Source of the DNA: Paracoccaceae bacterium
Lineage (GTDB): Bacteria > Pseudomonadota > Alphaproteobacteria > Rhodobacterales > Rhodobacteraceae
Assembly: GCA_003551745.1 (NCBI GenBank)
Contig: PUNI01000493.1
Span: 1-9,481 of the forward strand
Length of the DNA: 9,481 nt
Direction of reading: 5' to 3'
Part shown: positions 1 to 9,481 of the stretch, in pieces
How positions within the stretch are numbered: position 1 is the stretch's first letter
Layout: each line of letters starts with the position of its first letter
The notes under the pieces: model-generated
Seen by the model: only the letters and a program-made list of their open reading frames with translations
Database searches by the model: none
Told to the model about the DNA's origin: nothing
Program-made: the position numbers and the translations under genes

Positions 1-789
1 CGCGGCAGCCGGCGGGTCGAGGTAGTCGGGCACCCACCACATCAGCGTGTCGTCGCAGCCGTTCCCGCCGTTCGACAGTTCGGCCACGGTGGGCGTCTGG
101 GTCTGGCACAGCCGGTTGCCGCGCGGGCATTTCAGCCGCACGTGGAAGTGATAGTTGTGTCCGTGCATGGGCCGGATCTTCTGCAGCCAGGGCGTGTCGG
201 CACGGCTCGCCGTCCGGCACATCTCGATCTTCACCGCGGCGGCCACGAAGATCCTGTCCACCCGCGGATCGGACGCCGCCGCGCGCAGCAGGGCGTGGTG
301 CTGCGGGGTCCAGTTGGAATTGATGCGGCGCTGGTCGGCGGTGCGCACGGAGATCGAGCTGATCTGCTCGCGCTCGGCGCGGCTGAGGTCCAGCCGGCGC
401 GGCGGCAGCATCCAGATGTCGGCGTCGAGCCCGATCTGATGGCTGGTGTGGCCCGAGCTCATCGGCCCGCCCCGGGGCTGGCTGATGTCCCCGATGTAGA
501 GCCCGCGCCAGCCGAGTCGCACGGCTTCGCGGCTTAGATCCTTGAGGTAGTCTATGGTGACCGGATGACCCCAGTTGCGGTTGCGCGATAGCCGCATCGC
601 CTGCCAGGTGGGCCCGCTCTCCGGCATCTGCACGAGGCCCGCCGCACAGCCCCGCGCGTAGGATCCGATCGCATGGGCCGGTCCGGCGGTGGGCTGGCGC
701 TCGGCGGCGAACTGCAGCGCCGCGGTGTTCGCACCGGCGGTGCCGGCCGAGAGCATCAGTGCAACGGCGGCGGCTCGGATCGCGCCCAT
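1..789 (-). CDS. mepA: Penicillin-insensitive murein endopeptidase MepA (peptidase M74), 3' end beyond window
   Basis: Predicted periplasmic zinc D,D-endopeptidase of the LAS/M74 family, which cuts D-Ala-mDAP cross-links in peptidoglycan. I translated the minus strand from the ATG at 787-789; 263 residues are visible and the frame is still open at base 1. Residues 1-20 form a hydrophobic, Ala-rich signal peptide. The family motifs are present: SGHTSHQIGLDAD at 112-124 (metal ligands predicted as H117 and D124, with H114 next to them) and GHNYHFHVR at 210-218 (H216 as the last ligand). Cysteines at 48, 191, 221, 228 and 245 match five of the six disulfide cysteines I recall in E. coli MepA; the sixth would fall beyond the window. 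An AGGGAG ribosome site sits 7 nt before the ATG, inside the transporter gene, and the two genes overlap by 34 nt in different frames. Identification is firm; the C-terminus is unseen. Confidence 0.93.
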   Translation of the reverse strand, partial: MGAIRAAAVALMLSAGTAGANTAALQFAAERQPTAGPAHAIGSYARGCAAGLVQMPESGPTWQAMRLSRNRNWGHPVTIDYLKDLSREAVRLGWRGLYIGDISQPRGGPMSSGHTSHQIGLDADIWMLPPRRLDLSRAEREQISSISVRTADQRRINSNWTPQHHALLRAAASDPRVDRIFVAAAVKIEMCRTASRADTPWLQKIRPMHGHNYHFHVRLKCPRGNRLCQTQTPTVAELSNGGNGCDDTLMWWVPDYLDPPAAA

Positions 790-2117
790 GCCGGTTCTCC
801 CTGCGGTTTCACCCAGACTAGCAGCAACAGCCCGCAAAGGAAGAGCGCGATCAGCGGCGCGACGCCCAGCCGCTGGCTGTCGGTGATCTGGGTGGCCAGC
901 GCAACCAGACCCGGTGCCAGGAAGGCCGTCACCTTCCCGGAGAGGGCGTAGAGCCCAAATCCCTCGGTCATCCGCTCGGGGTTTGCCTGGCGCACCATCA
1001 TGGTGCGCGAGGCGGCCTGCAGCGTGCCGCCGGCCGCGCCGATCACCGCGCCGCAGATGTAGAAGGCGATGTCGGGCAGGCGGGAGCCGTCGGCAAGGGG
1101 GATGCCGATCAGCATGCTGCGGTCCGTGCTGACGACCACCAGGCAGACTGCGATCAGCGCGCAGATCCCCGCCACGATCACCGGCTTCGGCCCGAAGGCG
1201 CTGTCGGCCTTGCCGCCCAGCCAGCAGGCCACCGCCCCCACCACGGCGGCGACGATGCCGAAGACCCCGATGTCGACGATCGACCAGCCGAGGACACCGG
1301 CCGCATAGATGCCGCCGAAGGCAAAGATCCCGTTGAGCGCGTCGCGATAGAGCATCGACGAGCCCAGATAGGCCAGAAGGCTCGGGTGCCGCGGCAGTCC
1401 CCGCAGCGTTGCGAGCAGCTCGCCGAGCCCACGCCGCACGGCCCCGGACGGCGCCGGGGGGCGTCGGTATTCCGGGATCCACAGGAAGAACGGGATCACG
1501 AACACGAGATACCAGAGCGCGGTCAGCGGCCCGACGGCGCGGGTGCCCTCATGGGCCTGCGCATCAAGCCCGAAGATCGGCGCGATCCCGATCAGGGTGC
1601 GGCCGTTGTCCATCTCGGCGAAGAAAAGCAGCATCAGGGCCAGCGAGACCACGCCGCCGGCATATCCCAGCGCCCAGCCCGTGCCCGAGATACGCCCAAG
1701 TTCCTCGCGCCGCGCCAGCGTCGGCAGAAGCGCGTTCACGAAGACGATGCCGAACTCCAGCCCCACCATCCCGATCGCGAAGGCGAGCAGGATCGGCCAC
1801 AGCGGCTCCATGCCGGGCACGGCCCACCACAGCGCGAAACTGCCCAGAACATAGAGCGCCGACCACAGGATGACCCAGGGCCGCCAGCGTCCGGCGCTGT
1901 CGGCCACCGCGCCCATGATCGGGGCCAGCAGCGCGATCGAGAGGCCGGTGACAGCCAGCATCCAGCCCCAGAGCCTCTGGCCGGCAACGGGGTCGGGTGC
2001 CACGGTGGCCGCGAAGTAGGGCGCGAAGATGAAGGTCAGCAGAAGCGTGTTGTAGGGCTGGTTGGCCCAGTCGAAGGCGTACCATCCCCGGATCCGTCGC
2101 CGCTCGACGCTGGTCAT
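756..2117 (-). CDS. MFS transporter, UMF1 (Atg22-like) family
   Basis: A 453-residue integral membrane protein with about 12 hydrophobic segments, the usual size for the family. The UMF1/Atg22-like identity rests on FDWANQPYNTLLLTFIF near residues 15-31, the MFS loop-2 motif GAVADSAGRWRP at 69-80, the segment YRDALNGIFAFGGIYA at 257-272, and the C-terminal AASRTMMVRQ...FGLYALSGKVTAFLAP at 368-402. Yeast Atg22 is linked to amino acid efflux from the vacuole; bacterial members are mostly uncharacterised, so I assign no substrate. The ATG at 2115-2117 is preceded by AAGGGAG about 8 nt upstream and starts directly before the first conserved segment. It lies 55 nt after the recQ stop, and its last 34 nt overlap mepA, so it is probably the third gene of a four-gene transcription unit. 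Family assignment is confident; function is not. Confidence 0.88.
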   Translation of the reverse strand: MTSVERRRIRGWYAFDWANQPYNTLLLTFIFAPYFAATVAPDPVAGQRLWGWMLAVTGLSIALLAPIMGAVADSAGRWRPWVILWSALYVLGSFALWWAVPGMEPLWPILLAFAIGMVGLEFGIVFVNALLPTLARREELGRISGTGWALGYAGGVVSLALMLLFFAEMDNGRTLIGIAPIFGLDAQAHEGTRAVGPLTALWYLVFVIPFFLWIPEYRRPPAPSGAVRRGLGELLATLRGLPRHPSLLAYLGSSMLYRDALNGIFAFGGIYAAGVLGWSIVDIGVFGIVAAVVGAVACWLGGKADSAFGPKPVIVAGICALIAVCLVVVSTDRSMLIGIPLADGSRLPDIAFYICGAVIGAAGGTLQAASRTMMVRQANPERMTEGFGLYALSGKVTAFLAPGLVALATQITDSQRLGVAPLIALFLCGLLLLVWVKPQGEPAWARSEPPPLH

Positions 2118-2172
2118 CGCCTGCTCTCCCTTGCGCCCCGAGGCGCCTCCATGCGCCCCCGCCTATGCGCCG
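2118..2172. other. Short recQ-transporter intergenic gap
   Basis: This is the only gap above 20 nt inside the minus-strand block. It holds the purine-rich ribosome site of the transporter gene and a perfect 10-base palindrome, GAGGCGCCTC, at 2140-2149. The palindrome has no loop and no following T-run, so it does not look like an intrinsic terminator. I see no convincing promoter. Confidence 0.4.
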
Positions 2173-4230
<2,058 letters not shown>

Positions 4231-4247
4231 CGCGGCGGCGCCGGCGC

Positions 4248-4544
4248 TCAGAAGGCGCCGATCAGCGCTGCGGCATTGTTCCGGATCACGATCTCAAGGG
4301 CATAGAGGCCGATCAGGAGCACGAGAGGCGCCAGATCGATGCCGCCCAGATCCGGCAGGATGCGGCGGATCGGCCGGTAGGCGGGCTCCAGCAGCCGGCT
4401 TGTCCCGTCCCAGATCGAGGCGACGATCGGCTGGCGCAGGTTCAGGACCTGGAAGTTGATCAGCCAGCTCAGGATGATGTGGATGATGACGATGAACCAG
4501 GCAACCTGGATGAGCAGCAGGATGATCTGCAGGATCGACGCCAT
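4248..4544 (-). CDS. YggT family small membrane protein
   Basis: A 98-residue membrane protein of the YggT/CCB3 family, first gene of the minus-strand block. Two hydrophobic segments are seen (about 5-28 and 70-88), flanking a loop with the family signature LLEPAYRPIRRILPDLGGID at 51-70. I chose the ATG at 4542-4544 because GAGAGGA lies about 9 nt upstream, and because the product then begins right at the first membrane helix and has the normal family length. A longer in-frame start at 4652 would add 36 residues of Arg/Pro-rich, non-conserved sequence and is unlikely. The biochemical role of the family is unsettled; members have been connected with osmotic stress and with organisation of membrane complexes. 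Its stop is 17 nt before recQ, so the two are probably cotranscribed. Confidence 0.9.
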   Translation of the reverse strand: MASILQIILLLIQVAWFIVIIHIILSWLINFQVLNLRQPIVASIWDGTSRLLEPAYRPIRRILPDLGGIDLAPLVLLIGLYALEIVIRNNAAALIGAF

Positions 4545-4699
4545 CGGCAGGGTCCTCTCGTCAGCGCTCGGAAATCTCGGGCGCGGCCAGAGGTAAGGCC
4601 CGGGGCGCGGCATGGCAACCGGGTTGTCGCTGTGTGCGCGCCGTCTGGACACCGCCTCGTGATGCCATAGTGTTCCGGCTCCGCAATCGGAGATCGGCC
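4545..4699. promoter_or_regulatory. Divergent intergenic region between yggT and yaaA
   Basis: These 155 nt separate two divergent start codons, so promoters for both directions must lie here or be read from within the flanking genes. Toward yggT, TTGCCA (minus strand, 4613-4618) is followed after 17 nt by a weak TACCTC at 4590-4595. Toward yaaA, TGGACA at 4646-4651 resembles a -35 box, with a poor -10 candidate near 4665-4674 (CCATAGTGTT). The ribosome sites are GAGAGGA for yggT and GGAG at 4689-4692 for yaaA. The E. coli homologue of yaaA belongs to the OxyR regulon, but I cannot point to a convincing OxyR site here. The box assignments are tentative. Confidence 0.4.
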
Positions 4700-5464
4700 G
4701 TGCTCGTGGTCTTGTCGCCCGCCAAACGTCTCGACTGGTCGCCCGCGCCGATCGGTCAGACGCAGCCGGCCTTCATGCCGGACGCGGCCGAACTTGCCGA
4801 TGTCGCGCGCGGCCTAGGGGCCGCGGAGCTGGCCCGGCTCATGGGGTTGAGCGATCGCCTGGCCCGGCTCAACCACGACCGCTTTAGGGCCTTCCGGCCG
4901 GATCCCGACCCGGAGGCAACACGCCCAGCGGCCTTCGCCTTCGCCGGTGACACCTATGCCGGGCTCGAGGCGCGGACGCTGCCGGAGGACGCGCTGCGCT
5001 GGGCCGACGACCGGCTGCGCATCCTCTCCGGGCTCTACGGCCTGCTGCGACCGCGCGATGCCATCCAGCCCCATCGCCTCGAGATGGGCACGCGGCTGGC
5101 GACCCCCCGCGGGCGCGACCTCTACCGCTGGTGGGGGACACGGCTCGCCGAGGCGCTGACGGCCGAGGCCGACCGGCTCGGCACGCGCTGGCTGCTCAAC
5201 TGCGCCTCGCAGGAGTATTTCGCCGCGGTCGACCGAGCGGCGCTCGGGCCGGAGGTGATCACGCCGGTCTTTCTCGAGGATCGTCCGGGCGGACCCCGGA
5301 TCGTGAGCTTCTTCGCCAAGAAGGCGCGGGGTGCGATGGCGCGTTTCGTGATGGAACACCGCCTGGAGGCGCCCGCGGACATCCTCGGTTTCGACAGCGG
5401 CGGCTACCGGCACGCGCCCAACCTGTCCGAGCCCGGTCGGCCGGCCTTCCTGCGACCGGGTTAG
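4700..5464 (+). CDS. yaaA: Peroxide stress protein YaaA (DUF328/UPF0246)
   Basis: A 254-residue cytoplasmic protein of the YaaA family, which in E. coli is induced by hydrogen peroxide and limits damage from free iron; the E. coli protein has also been reported to bind DNA. The family landmarks run the full length: LVVLSPAKRLDW at the N-terminus, AFAGDTYAGL at 80-89, ILSGLYGLLRPRD at 108-120, QPHRLEMGTRL at 123-133, NCASQEYF at 167-174, and IVSFFAKKARGAMARFV at 201-217. I set the start at the GTG at 4700-4702: it has GGAG 7 nt upstream and gives the normal family N-terminus and length. An upstream in-frame GTG at 4634 would add 22 non-family residues. It is the only plus-strand gene in the window and ends one base from the stop of the converging kinase gene, leaving no room for a terminator. 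Confidence 0.95.
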   Translation: MLVVLSPAKRLDWSPAPIGQTQPAFMPDAAELADVARGLGAAELARLMGLSDRLARLNHDRFRAFRPDPDPEATRPAAFAFAGDTYAGLEARTLPEDALRWADDRLRILSGLYGLLRPRDAIQPHRLEMGTRLATPRGRDLYRWWGTRLAEALTAEADRLGTRWLLNCASQEYFAAVDRAALGPEVITPVFLEDRPGGPRIVSFFAKKARGAMARFVMEHRLEAPADILGFDSGGYRHAPNLSEPGRPAFLRPG

Positions 5465-5465
5465 G

Positions 5466-7697
<2,232 letters not shown>

Positions 7698-7782
7698 GCA
7701 GTGCCCTCGGCCGCGCGCTGGCCGCGCCGGGGAGAGCCTCGCCAAACCGCGTGAAAACGCGATTAACGGTACCCGTGCGGCA
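7698..7782. other. tonB-kinase intergenic gap
   Basis: These 85 nt lie between the tonB stop and the kinase start, both on the minus strand. The end nearest tonB is locally AT-richer (around GTGAAAACGCGATTAACGG) and carries a small hairpin; the end nearest the kinase is GC-rich and contains its GAGGG ribosome site. A kinase promoter could lie here, but I cannot place -35 and -10 boxes with any confidence. Confidence 0.4.
7748..7761 (-). terminator. Small hairpin downstream of tonB, possible weak terminator
   Basis: CGCGT and ACGCG form a perfect 5-bp stem around a 4-nt loop, beginning 22 nt after the tonB stop on the minus strand. A mismatch is followed by two more A-T pairs. The downstream sequence (GGTTTGG) has only a short T-run, so this is a poor intrinsic terminator at best; it could instead protect the 3' end of the tonB mRNA. 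Confidence 0.28.
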
Positions 7783-8586
7783 TCACCGGAAGCGCAGTGG
7801 CAGGTTGAAACTGTACTGCGCGGCGGTGAGGCCGGCCGGCGCGGCCGGGAACCGGCCGGCGCGGCGGACGGCGTCGAGCGCGGCCTGATCGACGGACGCG
7901 TTGCCCGAGGAGTTGCTCAGGCTGGCGTTCACCAGGCGGCCGTCGCGCGCCACGGTCAGGTGCAGGGTTGCCGTCCCCCTGGCGTTGCTGCGCGGGGCAC
8001 TGCGGGCGATCTGCGCGCGGATGCGCCCGCCCCAGTCGGCCATCAGCGAGGCGCGGTCGCCGTCCGAGACCGCCGGGGCGGTGCTTCGCGCCGACCCGCC
8101 CGCGGCCCCGTCGCCGCTGCCTTGTGCGCGCTGCGGTGCCGGCGCCGGCGGTGCCGACGGTGCCGGCGGAGGCGGCGCTGCGGCGCTGCGGGGCGGGGGT
8201 TCCGCCGCGGCGGCGGGCGGTGGCGGCGGTGGTGGCGGGGCCGGCACGACCGACCCGGCCGCCGGTGCGCGGTCGGCCGCGGGGTCTTCGGGCGGGCGCA
8301 CGGGCTCGGGGTGCCGCGGCAACGCCGGCGCGGCCGCGCGCGGCGGGGCCGTAGGCGGTGCGGGCGCGGGGGCGGCCAAGGTGGCGGCAGGGGTCTCTGG
8401 CGCCGGCGGGCGATCCCAGCTTTCCACCATCGCGGCGAGGGCGGGGCTTGCGCCCCTGACCGAGACGCTCTCTGAGCCGCCATCGCCCGCGCCGGGCTCT
8501 CCGCCGCCGGTCAGGCCCGGGATTGCCGCCGCGTGCAGGGCCAGGGCCACGCCTCCGAAGGCGAGGATTTCCGCAGCCCGCCTCAC
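7783..8586 (-). CDS. tonB: TonB family energy transducer
   Basis: A 267-residue inner-membrane protein that should carry energy from the ExbB/ExbD motor to outer-membrane TonB-dependent receptors. It starts at the GTG at 8584-8586, which overlaps the exbD2 stop as GTGA. The N-terminus has one membrane helix (about 4-24, EILAFGGVALALHAAAIPGL) with a histidine at 18, comparable to the essential membrane histidine (H20) of E. coli TonB. A long Pro/Ala-rich periplasmic spacer (about 59-152) includes eight consecutive prolines at 117-124. The C-terminal TonB domain (about 182-267) shows the family pattern ATLHLTVARDGRLVNASLSN, VDQAALDAVRRAGRFPAAP and the final FNLPLRFR. It could be called TolA-like from the layout alone, but the C-terminal domain and the absence of tolB or pal downstream favour TonB. 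It is the last gene of the exb operon here. Confidence 0.88.
   Translation of the reverse strand: MRRAAEILAFGGVALALHAAAIPGLTGGGEPGAGDGGSESVSVRGASPALAAMVESWDRPPAPETPAATLAAPAPAPPTAPPRAAAPALPRHPEPVRPPEDPAADRAPAAGSVVPAPPPPPPPPAAAAEPPPRSAAAPPPPAPSAPPAPAPQRAQGSGDGAAGGSARSTAPAVSDGDRASLMADWGGRIRAQIARSAPRSNARGTATLHLTVARDGRLVNASLSNSSGNASVDQAALDAVRRAGRFPAAPAGLTAAQYSFNLPLRFR
8131..8409 (-). repeat. Low-complexity Pro/Ala-rich coding segment of tonB
   Basis: This codes for the rigid periplasmic spacer of TonB (residues 60-152). It is built of irregular Pro, Ala, Arg and Glu stretches rather than the Glu-Pro/Lys-Pro dipeptide repeats of E. coli TonB. The CCG/CCC/CCA run at 8215-8238 encodes eight prolines and could change length by slippage. 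Confidence 0.7.
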
Positions 8587-8963
8587 GGCTGCATCACCAC
8601 CAGCGACAGGTCCGGGATGCCAAGCCCGGCGAGCCGGCCGACGAGCCGGGCGAAGGCGGCGCCATCGAGCCCCGCATCGGCCCGCAGCACCAGTGCGTCG
8701 GGGGCGCTTGCCGCCAGCGCCGCGAAAACGTCCTCGTCGCGCAGGTCGCGATAAGCCAGCCGGCCGTCGGCGGCGACATGCAGCGTGGCCGTGCCGGCGT
8801 CGGCCGCGGCCTCGCCGGTGGCGGCGGGGCTCGTCACCTCGAAGGGATCGGGCGGGGCGAGGGTCGCCGTCAGCAGGAAGAAGATGAGCAGGAGAAAGAC
8901 GATGTTGATCATCGGCACGATGTTGGCCGGACGCGCCGGGCGGCAGGGCCGGGGAAAGCGCAT
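8583..8963 (-). CDS. ExbD/TolR family protein, second copy, membrane Asp replaced by Asn
   Basis: A 126-residue ExbD/TolR-type protein: short cytoplasmic basic N-terminus (1-13), one membrane helix (about 15-36, IVPMINIVFLLLIFFLLTATL) and a periplasmic domain (about 40-126) ending in PDLSLVVMQP. The family motif is usually P-x-[IV]-D-V at the start of the helix, and the Asp (D25 in E. coli ExbD) is essential. Here the codon at 8904-8906 reads AAC, giving N20, while the Pro and the rest of the helix are kept. The ATG at 8961-8963 shares its A with the last base of the exbD1 stop (TGATG), and its own stop overlaps the tonB GTG, so all three are likely translated together. Family assignment is confident; whether it carries protons is doubtful. 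It may be a structural partner of ExbD1. Confidence 0.9.
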   Translation of the reverse strand: MRFPRPCRPARPANIVPMINIVFLLLIFFLLTATLAPPDPFEVTSPAATGEAAADAGTATLHVAADGRLAYRDLRDEDVFAALAASAPDALVLRADAGLDGAAFARLVGRLAGLGIPDLSLVVMQP

Positions 8964-9355
8964 CACTCCACCAGCAGCAGGTTGTCGTGCCCGGCCGCCT
9001 GCAGGGCCTCGATCGCCGCCACCAGCCGCTGCAGGTCGACACCGTCTCGGGCCCGCAGCACGACCGGATCGCCGGGCGCGTCGATGAGCGGCGCCAGCGC
9101 CGCGGCGAGCGCGTCTGGCGCGACCGGAACCCCGTTGAGCCGCAGGCCGTCGGGCGCGACGTCGAGCAGCCGCGGCGGGCCGTGCCATTCGGCATCGCCC
9201 GCCGCCCCGGCCGCCATCGCAAGCCGCGCCTCGGGCCCGAAGCGCGCGGCGAGCATGAAGAACACCAGCAGCAGGAACACCACGTCGATCATCGGCGTCA
9301 GGCTGGCGCGCCGCGCCCGCCGCCGCGGGCCGAGGTCGAACCGCGCCGCCGTCAC
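8963..9355 (-). CDS. exbD: ExbD/TolR family protein, first copy, canonical
   Basis: A 130-residue ExbD-type protein, close to E. coli ExbD in length (141). A basic cytoplasmic N-terminus (RRRARR at 11-16) leads into one membrane helix (about 19-40), LTPMIDVVFLLLVFFMLAARF, which carries the conserved proton-binding aspartate at D24 (codon GAC at 9284-9286). The periplasmic part (about 45-130) ends in GHDNLLLVE. The GTG at 9353-9355 is supported by GGGAG about 8 nt upstream and by its GTGA overlap with the stop of the upstream frame. With ExbB it should form the proton-driven motor for TonB. TolR is the main alternative; the tonB gene two positions downstream argues for ExbD. Confidence 0.9.
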   Translation of the reverse strand: MTAARFDLGPRRRARRASLTPMIDVVFLLLVFFMLAARFGPEARLAMAAGAAGDAEWHGPPRLLDVAPDGLRLNGVPVAPDALAAALAPLIDAPGDPVVLRARDGVDLQRLVAAIEALQAAGHDNLLLVE

Positions 9356-9480
9356 CGCCGTTGCTCCCGGCCGCGGGCTCTCGCCCTTCCCGCGGCGCCC
9401 CGGCCGGCCCCGGCCCGCGCTTTGCGCTCGGTCCGCCGCCGCGGCGAGCCCGGGGTGAAAGCGTCGTTCCGATGATCAAC
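9352..9480 (-). CDS. exbB: Probable C-terminal tail of ExbB (MotA/TolQ/ExbB family), 5' part beyond window
   Basis: Only the last 42 codons of a minus-strand frame are visible, beginning VDHRNDAFTPGSPRRR and ending ARARGREQRR, followed by TGA at 9352-9354. No recognisable ExbB domain is inside the window. The call rests on position, since exbB normally precedes exbD, and on the GTGA overlap between this stop and the exbD1 start, the same arrangement as at the exbD2-tonB junction. The visible residues are an Arg-rich, probably disordered cytoplasmic tail. Codon third positions are mostly G or C, but a competing frame is similar in this respect, so coding is probable rather than shown. Confidence 0.45.
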   Translation of the reverse strand, partial: VDHRNDAFTPGSPRRRTERKARAGAGRGAAGRARARGREQRR

Positions 9481-9481
9481 A

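Noticed and set aside
2132..2159. Direct repeat TGCGCCCC at 2132-2139 and 2152-2159
   Set aside because: Two 8-base GC-rich copies in a GC-rich genome are expected by chance; no link to a mobile element or known operator is visible.
8186..8245. Possible G-quadruplex in the G-rich plus strand of tonB
   Set aside because: Runs of three or more G are separated by loops too long for a canonical quadruplex. The pattern is explained by proline codons on the other strand.
8587..9222. Upstream extension of the tonB frame to 9222
   Set aside because: The extra 212 codons are Arg/Cys-rich nonsense overlapping both exbD genes. The GTG at 8586 gives a normal TonB N-terminus.
8964..9479. Upstream extension of the exbD2 frame to 9479
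   Set aside because: The frame stays open by chance across exbD1. ExbD similarity begins only at the ATG at 8963, which overlaps the exbD1 stop.

Overview
This window is strongly GC-rich and densely coded. Its protein style (PAS/HisKA hybrid kinase, a recQ-linked YggT gene, an ExbB-ExbD-ExbD-TonB cluster) suggests an alphaproteobacterium, most likely of the Rhodobacterales. That placement is an inference from the look of the proteins, not from a marker gene. I see no rRNA, tRNA, CRISPR array, insertion sequence or phage gene. No stretch without a gene exceeds about 160 bases.

Bases 1-4544 hold a tightly packed minus-strand block, read in the order yggT (small membrane protein), recQ (DNA helicase with two HRDC domains), a UMF1-type major facilitator transporter, and mepA (periplasmic murein endopeptidase, whose 3' end lies beyond base 1). 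The gaps are 17 nt and 55 nt, and the last two genes overlap by 34 nt, so one transcript is plausible although the functions are mixed. A 155-nt divergent intergenic region (4545-4699) separates this block from yaaA, the only plus-strand gene, which encodes a YaaA/DUF328 peroxide-stress protein.

yaaA runs head-on into a minus-strand gene for a soluble hybrid histidine kinase (coiled coil, PAS, HisKA, HATPase, two receiver domains). Their stop codons are one base apart. Upstream of the kinase gene, after 85 nt that contain a small hairpin, lies a minus-strand TonB energy-transduction operon that enters from the right edge: the probable tail of exbB, exbD1, exbD2 and tonB. All three junctions in this operon are overlapping stop/start codons (GTGA, TGATG, GTGA).

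Most of the window is ordinary chromosomal content. The most interesting point is in the TonB operon. The first ExbD keeps the membrane aspartate needed for proton-driven energy transduction (D24), while the second carries asparagine at the same place (N20). This suggests an asymmetric ExbD pair with a single protonatable site. Other points worth a look are the tandem HRDC domains of RecQ, the orphan dual-receiver kinase without an HPt domain, and the 1-nt convergent junction. I found no clear evidence of an entirely new system.
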